From: Ectocarpus siliculosus
Lineage: Eukaryota > Sar > Phaeophyceae > Ectocarpales > Ectocarpaceae
Length of the DNA stretch: 64,000 bases
Assembly (NCBI GenBank): GCA_000310025.1
Contig: FN648136.1
Coordinates: forward strand, 315,513 to 379,512
Direction of reading: 5' to 3'
Below the pieces are notes generated by a model that worked only from the letters and a program-made list of their open reading frames with translations, was not told the origin of the DNA and made no database searches. Shown here in pieces: positions 56,431-64,000 of the stretch. Within the stretch, counting starts at the first letter, position 1; every line of letters starts with the position of its first letter. A program made the position numbers and the translations under genes.

Positions 56431-56880
56431 ATCTTATTCGGCAGCAATGCATGCATGCGAGAAAAAACACCCTGGCGCCTGGGACAAAAAAAAAGGGCTC
56501 TGCGTGGGCATTTTTTTCCCGTGACAAAGGCTTGTTTCCAGGTGACCCCTCCCCACACACCATAGCAACGGCATTACCAAAAGTATCCGCCAGGAGCTGT
56601 GTCCATGCTCTGTCTTGAGGTGATCAACACCAGGAGGCTGTAGGACGCTCAGAAATTGGGGGCGCGAGAGTCTGGCACAGCCTAAAATAAGAACGCCGCG
56701 TCTGTTGGGATCAGTTTGGATTTTTTGTTACTCCGGGCGCAGGTTTACCTATGATCCCTCCCCACACACCGATTCAGCAGCAATGACAATGACATCCGCA
56801 ACGAGCTGTGTGCATGGCTCCCTTCCCTCGCCAGTGCTTTCTTACGGTGTTGCGTGCTTAGCTGAGTGCTTCCTCTGTTT
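56431..56880 (-). repeat. Diverged copy of the Harbinger-internal repeat
   Basis: 56624-56670 matches the reverse of 6488-6530, and further units resembling the CCATACACACAGCTCGTGGC block occur near 56590 and 56800. No GGCCATTTCTTGCGG termini were found around it. Confidence 0.5.
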
Positions 56881-57661
56881 CTCCTGGTTTTGAGCCGAGC
56901 AACGCGTGTGTATGGTAGTTCTCCGATTGTTGTTCCCCCATTACCTCTACAGCTCCCCGGGGAAAGGGGTCAAAATATCTTATCATTTTGGGGGGGAAAT
57001 GCCTGTCAAGCACGGCCATCTTTGGTCGGAGCGTGACGAAACCGGTGTGACGAAGAGTAATTATTTTCCTCCTCACAAGCCAGCAGATCGTAAATCGGTG
57101 CACTATAGACCTTGTTCTGGTCGAAAAAGGCGATTATTTTTTTACATGCCATAATTAGGCGGAAATTGCAGGAGGGGCCCCACATCGCTGCTGGTTGGAA
57201 GAGCCCGATATTTAGAGCCTTGTTTTCCCTCCTGGGGATGAAGGGAAAAAACGCCGCGCTCCGAGGCTCAGTGTTACCTAGCGGTCCGCTCTTTACGGCA
57301 AAAAGCGGTGTACTTGATGGAGTGTACATTCGTGCAGACGCCTGTGTTGAAAACCCAAGAAGTGTCAGATGTTTCCTTCATTTGTGAGAGAACCCTGCAT
57401 CCTTTGCTAGTACCGCGGCGGTGCTACTCTTGGCCCATTGCCAACTCGGCCGGAATGGATTCAAATGGTTGTGTGATTCTTGGAGGTGAATCATGGACCG
57501 GCTGTAGGATGTCCCTAGCACAGTCAGTTAATTCGTTCAGTACGATTTTGCGGTGATGGCTGTACATGATATGCTGTTTGTACCTTCACTTGCCGCTCCT
57601 TGTTTCTTTTTGGTTTTGCTAAAATCTCCTTCCCGTCTCGCCTTACGTGGTGATTTGGCAG
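56881..57661. other. Upstream region of SPC3
   Basis: The 5' exon or exons of SPC3 should lie here. An ATG at about 57508 followed by S-L-A-Q-S-V-N-S-F-S-T-I-L resembles an SPC3 N-terminus, but its phase does not join the downstream exon through the obvious splice sites, so it is left open. No other gene was recognised. Confidence 0.3.
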
Positions 57662-58944
57662 GGTTTCCGGACGTGAGGAAGCTAGGGGTGAGCAAATTCA
57701 GGACGTTTCGAAAATCTGAAGGCACGGATCGGTTGCTCCTCAACATCGATGTTGACGCAGATCTGGCTCCGGCGTTCAACTGGAATGTGAAACAACTCTT
57801 CGCGTTCGTGGTAGCTGAATACGAGACCCCGACAAACCCTGTGAACCAGGCAAGTCAATCCGTTCGGTTTGCGTAGCTTCTCGGCGTTGTCATCGGCTGG
57901 CACAGACGCCAACATCTTGGATATCGATGCACACTACTACTGTGGAAGGCCACCGGCACTTGCAAATCTTGTTTTCCCATGTGCGTCACGATAGTTGATC
58001 AAGCTTCGTGTGTGACGTTACGTGTTCTTGTAGAGTGGTACGTACTTTATCTTTCGTCTATCGAGGGCAGAATTCGTGAAGGTTGTGCACTGTTTCGAAG
58101 TTTGAAGTTTGTTATGCATACTGGGGTATCTGCGTCTCAACTCGGAGGCAGCAAATTTACTGTGGAGCACCCGCTCACGTCTTGATTGATAAAGCAATCA
58201 CTGGGGTAAAAAACGCGCATCGAATAGCGACCCTACACCATAAGAGAACGTCAGCCCGCCGAATACGCCTGTTCCCAAAGGCTACATGATGGTCCAAGGA
58301 ACCGCAAAGTGCTCGCATCATTCAGATTCCCACGATTGGCACGTCTCCTAGCAAGGGGAAGCATTCAGAGTGAAATTCAAGGCAATGGAACAATGGAGAG
58401 CGAGAGCTGATGTAAATTTCAATTTTCCGTGTGGAAGTGTTGCCCTCGCCATGAACCCGCCCGCGTTTCGCGGCAGAACCAAAGTTCCAAAGTTCCTCTC
58501 ACTACAAGCAAATCGTTGTTTCGTCGTCGCCAGGTGATCTTGTGGGACAAAATCGTCGAGAGCGCAGAGGAAGCCCACCTCCTGCAACACGACATGACAG
58601 TGAAGTACGGTCTGATAGACGAGGTGAGAAAGGTGTTGAAACATGCCCGTACTTGAATTTGTATTTGTCCGATGACTGTACAACAGGCACAGCACCATGG
58701 TTGAGGCAACCAACGGCAGCGAAAAGTCTCAACACCTCACCATTTACGACTCTACGCCAGTTCGGTTGATTTATGGTCCAAAATCCCGTTCAATAATTGC
58801 GCCGTTTTGCAGGGAGCTGGTTTGCGGAATACATCGGTAACGCTCATGCTCTACTGGGACCACATGCCACTTACTGGGACCTTGTTCCAGCATTCTGTTG
58901 CAGTTGACACGTTCGAGTGTCCAGGGAGCTACGCAAGGAGGTAG
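57662..58944 (+). CDS. SPC3: Signal peptidase complex subunit 3 (SPC22/23 type), 5' end unresolved
   Basis: Exons seen: about 57662-57849, 58534-58623 and 58813-58944 (stop TAG). Spliced, they give V-S-K-F-R-T-F-R, then LNIDVDADLAPAFNWNVKQL, A-E-Y-E-T, N-Q-V-I-L-W-D-K-I-V, K-Y-G-L-I-D-E and G-L-R-N-T-S-V-T-L. They end in M-L-Y-W-D-H-M-P-L-T-G-T-L and P-G-S-Y. These are the conserved lumenal-domain motifs of SPC3/SPCS3. The protein is a single-pass ER membrane protein essential for signal peptidase activity. The N-terminal anchor exon was not located, so the start is uncertain. The first listed intron begins GCAAGT, a GC-AG intron. The second is GT-AG. The gene converges with SSRP1, 232 bases between stop codons. 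Confidence 0.85.
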
Positions 58945-59176
58945 CAGCAGCAACGCCACGTCCAAGGAATGACACTCGCTGTCTGTTGCGTTATGAACAC
59001 TTAAGCGAGAAATTTCGAGAAAATGTTCGCCCACACTTTGAAGGTGTGAAAGCGTCAAAACCGTCTATGTCGTTCGGAAGGTGCCGATGAGGTAAATCGA
59101 ACAGAGTAGTTTTTTTTGTGAAGTTCTCCGCCTGCAACTGCCCATTTAAACTATACGCAAGCTTGGTTGTAGGGGA

Positions 59177-62100
59177 CTAGTCACTGTCGCTCGCAGCGTC
59201 GCTATCGTTGGAGTCGGATTGCTGAGGCGGCTCCGTAGCAGCCTTTTTCGAGTCGTAGGCATCCCTCTCTCGTTTGTAGCGGGCCTTGTCCTCGTCGGCC
59301 TTGTCCTGATACGGTTTCTTCTGAGTTTCGTCCAACTTCCCCCACTTCTCACCAAGCACCTTGCTAATCTCCGTGACCTTCAGTTCAGGATTGTCCGTCT
59401 TCACCTGTTGGTAGAATGGTGATCAAGTCATTCGTGGACAGGGGTTAGTAAACACGAGAGACATGGTGGCAGAGAAGTGCATCGAAAGTTACTAAGTTAA
59501 TACCCGATAACTTTGAAAATACTACCCTGTGTTAAAAATAACCGGCAACCCGGTACATTCACATTCAGCATATTTACGCGAGTAAAATTCGTGCATGGTT
59601 CCTCGTGTAGGCAGTATGTCATGCTGCTGTAGACAACGAGGATGTGGCAATGCTGCTTGCAAGGAAACAAACCAAACGCATATCTTGCCATGAAAACGAA
59701 CCGTTCGGTTGTGGGAGGGGAAGCAAACCGACGACAATTCCCCGTTGCTCAGGATAGTGTTCTAGGACCACGAGATATAAAAGTACCGCAAGAACTACGA
59801 AAAGGGCGGTTGTCCTGAAGAAATCAACATAGGTTTGGGGGAGTGATAAGAAGACAGGAAAACAGCTAAACGTCGTTTGAAGCCTGTCGCACCACACAAG
59901 CAGGGCCTTGTCTTTGAGTTATCACTGTGCGAGTATAGCTCTCACCTGAGCGCGGTTCGCCTGGGAGAATTGCATGAAAGCACTCATGGCACCCTTGGGT
60001 GCATCCTTGTCCTTCTTGGCCCTCTTCTTCTTTGGCGCCGGTTTCGAAGAGCCTCCACCCGAGGCACGCTAAGGGAAGCATATATTGAGCGACGAGGGTT
60101 CAGGGCTGCAATTTGAATGGATTTGCGGAGCTGGTACAATTTCCGACAACGCAAACGGAGATTGGTCCGACGTGCTATTCGAAGCTACGCAGAGCACGAC
60201 CCTCGCATCGAGCTTGCACATGTAAAACCAATGCGTGGACTCGAACCATCCACACAAGAGTTGACCTTGAAAAACGGATGGGGCATCATTTGTCTGCAGG
60301 TTCGGCCTTCGTTCGAGATACCCGGCCGCACAACAAACAAACAGAAACAAGCGAGAGACCTGCAGCCGACCGACCTTCTTCTGAGTTGGCCCCTTTTTCG
60401 CTGACCCAGTCCCTGGTCTCTTTTTCGAAGTTTTGTGTGCGCGATCGTCGCTGTCCTCGTCCCCATCGGAGTCGGAGCTCGATTCCGCGTCGGATCCACC
60501 ACGTGCGTCCGGGGCGTAGTCGGCGTCGTCTTCACTCTCTTCATCCTCGCCCTGAGACCGCCACGGGGTCGGGCAAGTGGGCTTGGCATGAATTTGCTGT
60601 GACAAGAAGGCAGCCGCGCGAAGGCAGTCGCGCCCTGCAAATAACTGGCACTATGGTTCCTAGGTTATTTCAAACATTAACAATACGTCTAAAGCGACCG
60701 CACCTAGCCGATGTTGGATACGCCTGGTCTATGTCCCAAAGGGCCTTGACAAAGATACCTGGTCGTCATCCAGGGCTGCCTTGTAGGGATCGTGGTCATC
60801 AAGATCCCCGAGCTGAAGCATGGCGTTGTCGTTGCCGCTTTCCTTGATGTTCTTGATTCGAAGCTTTTTAGTGCTCAAAAACGAGTACAGGGAAGAGTAC
60901 TCTGATCGATCGATACCACTGAATACATACGGCTTCGGGGTCTCGCCAGCCACTGACTTTGGCGCAACGCACAGGTCGAAGTTGCGGGTCACGCCTGCTC
61001 CCTGTCGTGAGGAACACGAGAATGGCCGTCGCTGTGTCATTTGCGGCTCGAGCTTTGTAAGAGGCAAAAAAATTAAGCTTTCGTTTGACTGGATAACCTT
61101 GATTGCATGCGCGAGTTGGTACAACGTTCCAGCTGCTCGGCGCGAGGGTGATGCGCTCGACGAAAAGACGTTCGGGGCGCAAGTCACCAATTTGCCGAAG
61201 CTGCATCCTCGACTACATCAAGACAACGCCACTTGCTCCCATCATTGGCTTCATTCAACCCAAAATGCCAGGCGCAGCGGATATATATGTAATGCCAATA
61301 CCCTACATGCGTGCCACATGGTCCCACCTGAGCTCCGCCATATCGTTGGAACTCGACGGACTCGATCTCGTCAAAGCCAATGATGCAAGTCGGCTTGTGG
61401 ATGAAGATGAAGGACTGCCAACGAGAAGAATATCGGGACAGCGGCGGCGCCGTGTTAGGACAAACGCCACAATACGCTTCTCGTAGACAAGAAAGAAAGG
61501 TTTCGATTTGTGCACGAACTCGTACCTTGTTGAGGGGGTACAGGTATCCCTCGTTGGCCCCTAGCGCACACTTGACAGCCTTGGCGCCATTGGTGCTGCT
61601 AAATTTGCCCGTCACGTAAACCGGCTTGTTCGATAGCACCTTGAAGATCTGCCCACGGTAAGAGTGAACGATAAAAGGGATACATTGTTGTGGCGTAAGT
61701 CTGGCATTGAGATTGACAACACGAATCGTGGAGGGTGCAAAATACACTTCCGAAGCAGTAGTGTGTCACCTATCCACATGAAAGAAAGACACGGCAGACT
61801 AGTGCAGAGTAGATATTTCATGCCGCTGAAAACCCACAAGCTTTCGGCATGAGGTCGATTTTTTAGAATAATCGGTGCGTGTATGAAACAAGCACAACAT
61901 GTCACTTTCCTTAGACGGTTCCTTCAAGGGTTGCTCGAAACCCAACATACGGGCGTACACATGCTAGCACCGTACATTCAGTCTGCTTCAGCGTGAACAT
62001 CTACCGCAATGAGCCTTTCGTCTTCAACACCTACAACGTGCGGTGTTGGAACCCAAAAAGAGGGACCAACTCAACTGACATGTACCAATAGATGCTTCAG

Positions 62101-63891
62101 ATCACGTCAACAAGCAGTACCAGCTTTGTCACCTTAGCGATGAGGTTGTGAAGGGGCCCGATCATCTCCGAGTTAAGATTGCTGTCGTACTTTTTCTGTA
62201 GATCTTCCGCGCTCATGTTCACCGTTATCGTGGCCTCGTCCTGATACCAAAAACAACATGGCAAGGATAAGGGAGCTCGAGTATGGCTCCAAAGAGGCGC
62301 AAAGGATGTCCGTTCCCAGTGAGGCAGTCGATGCTGTACAGAGAGGAGATTGGCTAGGCGCTACGCACACAGACGAATCACGCGTATACACAGGGTACTA
62401 CCAAGAACCACCCAACGTGCAAAAGATCTACTGCTGTATGTACGGTGCGACACATTCAAGCGGGAACCGGAAATCCAGCAAACGTCCAAAGGAAAAGAAT
62501 GGCTCGCGAGGCACCCGGCACTACCTTACGGAGGCGTATCGCCGAGACTATCTAACCAAAGACGAACACGAGAGAGAACAACCCCGGCCACGCATTCAGT
62601 TCGCCGCGTGGCGCCGTACCTTTGTTGTGCGCAGCACCAAGTGCTGGTACTTTTGTTGCCCCTGCCGAATAGGCTTATCCAGAGATATCACGAACGCCAC
62701 GTAGCGCTCATCCGGCTTTTCCAGCAAGAACAACTTGGATATATCGTTGTACTGGATCTTGTAGTCGTACCTAGGGGTAGGAGGGGGGGGGAGTAAGAAC
62801 AAAAATTGCGACGTCTCGGATTTACACACAGAACACATTCGATAGGCCATATTGGTGCTGCACAAGGAGCGCCAAATTGACTCTCGATTCAAGGGATAAC
62901 GAAGTGCCACAAAACTCCTCAAACGGTCGACTTGGTTTAGAACGCGTGAAAGAAACGGATGCAATACGATCTCACCTGGAGCCATGCATACGCATGAAGT
63001 GGCTATACATTTCGACTGAGTAGCGTCCTCTCGGGAAGTCGAAAGTGCCTTGGCTCTCGTTGAACTCGACCAGTACTTTCCCCTTGACATCGTGAATATT
63101 AGCCCGCTCCATCACCTGCACGAGGTTTCGGATATTTGGAACGTGCAACGGTAAATACTCTCGCCGCGTCACTCGGGCAAGACAAGTATCATAAATGCAC
63201 GGGCTGTACCCACCCAAGCGCAATTTGGCAGTGAGTCCCCGATGCGACGACACAACATCCCCCCTTGACCGATTTTCAAAGATCGACTACACCACGAAGA
63301 GGATACATAAACGAAACGATACGTTTTCGGAGAGCTCTTCGACCAGACGGCTTCAACGCTGCCATTTCAGCGCTGTGACTCTCCCTTCTTTTTATAAATC
63401 GAGCCTTGAAAATCGGTCCAGCGGATGTGTTATCTTGTGTCGTATACGGTATTGTCAACGCCAACAGGAATAAACACAAACGTGTCGTGGTACAGACCCG
63501 GTTGTGCATGCCAGCGAGCCACGTGAAAGTTTGTGTTCTAGCACCACGGAAGTTCAAAGCACCACGGTTGGTGAGCTGTTGTTTGCCACCTACTCGTACT
63601 ATGGTCGGGAAGGAGAATATCTCAAAGTATCCCCTACGTGACAAGCCCAGACTATTACTACGGAGTACACAATATAGCGCAACGAGTGAACAAGGAGAGC
63701 CTGCGACGTCCATTTCTCATCGACGCAAGCGGTGCTACTGCGAGCAACCGGTGGAGAATCAAAATTCAACTCTTTGAAAGAAATATCTGGACAGGCATGC
63801 TTACCGCCATCTGCAGGCTCTCTGCCGGCGAACGCTCATCCGTGTCCTCATCCTTCTCTGGCAGCGTGACGCGAATGGCCACCAATGTATC
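59177..63891 (-). CDS. SSRP1: FACT complex subunit SSRP1 (HMG-box type), 3' ten exons
   Basis: Exons in transcript order: 63891-63805, 63115-62976, 62770-62620, 62240-62133, 61648-61526, 61414-61328, 61001-60759, 60551-60375, 60068-59946, 59404-59177. Phases agree throughout, giving 488 residues to the stop. The 5' exons lie beyond the window. The order is: end of the N-terminal region (F-P-R-G-R-Y-S-V-E-M-Y), the middle PH-like domains (Y-D-Y-K-I-Q-Y; F-V-I-S-L-D-K-P-I-R-Q-G-Q; G-Y-L-Y-P-L-N-K; DEIESVEFQRYGG), an acidic Ser/Asp/Glu segment (about residues 314-345), a Lys-rich linker, and one HMG box (about 395-465). SSRP1 pairs with SPT16 as a histone H2A-H2B chaperone in transcription and replication. 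The HMG box marks the plant/animal form rather than yeast Pob3. Confidence 0.92.
63239..63449. mobile_element. MITE copy 2, inside an SSRP1 intron
   Basis: Right end TGTGTCGTATACGG followed by TA, as in copy 1. The left end is more diverged (CCGATGCGACGACACAA), and its TA is lost. The centre aligns with copy 1 in reverse. It lies in the 689-base intron between SSRP1 exons 63891-63805 and 63115-62976. Confidence 0.75.
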
Positions 63892-64000
63892 CTAGGGCAC
63901 AACACAACGATGCAGCAGTTAAGAGTATCACTCCACAAACATTTTGGCAGACACTTCACTGGAGCTGGCCGGCTGGATGCAGCAACCACAAGAGTACACA
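63892..64000 (-). other. SSRP1 intron or upstream exon edge
   Basis: The base after 63891 on the sense side is preceded by CCCTAG, a good acceptor, so at least the adjoining part is intron. The donor was not identified before the window ends. Confidence 0.5.

Noticed and set aside
57508-57551. ATG followed by S-L-A-Q-S-V-N-S-F-S-T-I-L as SPC3 exon 1
   Set aside because: The sequence looks right for an SPC3 start, but its phase does not match the acceptor before 57662 and no membrane anchor follows. It was left unassigned.
1-64000. CRISPR arrays, bacterial operons, ribosome binding sites, rRNA
   Set aside because: None was seen. Introns, LTR elements and the plastid presequence indicate a eukaryotic nuclear genome.

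Overview
This window is nuclear DNA from a eukaryote, most likely a photosynthetic stramenopile and plausibly a brown alga. Several signs agree. Genes are split by many short to medium spliceosomal introns (about 110 to 690 bases) with clear GT-AG junctions. A presequence at 49.1 kb has a signal peptide followed by an A-F-V-P step, the ASAFAP-like signature of secondary-plastid targeting. There is a Crinkler/RHS-type NTPase-nuclease, a family common in stramenopiles. Ty3/gypsy, Mutator-like, Harbinger-like and LINE debris is dense. The taxonomic call is inference.

Layout: 0-5.5 kb is a diverged tandem array (units near 1 kb) interrupted by a 1.5 kb fold-back Mutator-like element (MULE) with a 9-base target duplication. 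5.8-7.0 kb is a Harbinger-like non-autonomous element flanked by TTA. 8.1-20.9 kb is a nest of one Ty3/gypsy family: a 5'-truncated copy (plus) facing a nearly complete copy (minus), then gag, protease and LTR pieces. 21-33.7 kb has satellite-like 230-base repeats, orphan transposon ends, LTR fragments and further decayed gypsy copies. 33.7-36.9 kb holds a LINE lacking its reverse transcriptase core. 38-39 kb has another gypsy relic. 40.3-42.3 kb has 66-base coding repeats joined to an OTU-like half-domain. 42.8-44 kb has a chromodomain gypsy fragment.

The right third is where genes are found: an intronless Crinkler/RHS-like gene (45.2-46.7 kb, minus); a plastid-targeted coiled-coil protein gene (48.5-49.1 kb, minus); a complete autonomous MULE (49.2-54.6 kb) whose eight-exon transposase can be spliced into one uninterrupted frame; the 3' part of the signal peptidase complex subunit SPC3 gene (57.7-58.9 kb, plus); and the 3' ten exons of the FACT subunit SSRP1 (59.2-63.9 kb, minus, running off the right edge). 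SPC3 and SSRP1 converge with about 230 bases between stop codons.

Mobile DNA touches the host genes directly. A 217-base MITE provides the last codons and stop of the plastid-protein gene, and a second copy sits in an SSRP1 intron. The autonomous MULE begins 83 bases upstream of the plastid-protein start codon. Exon boundaries given here were read by eye from splice consensus, phase and family similarity. No alignment or database search was run.
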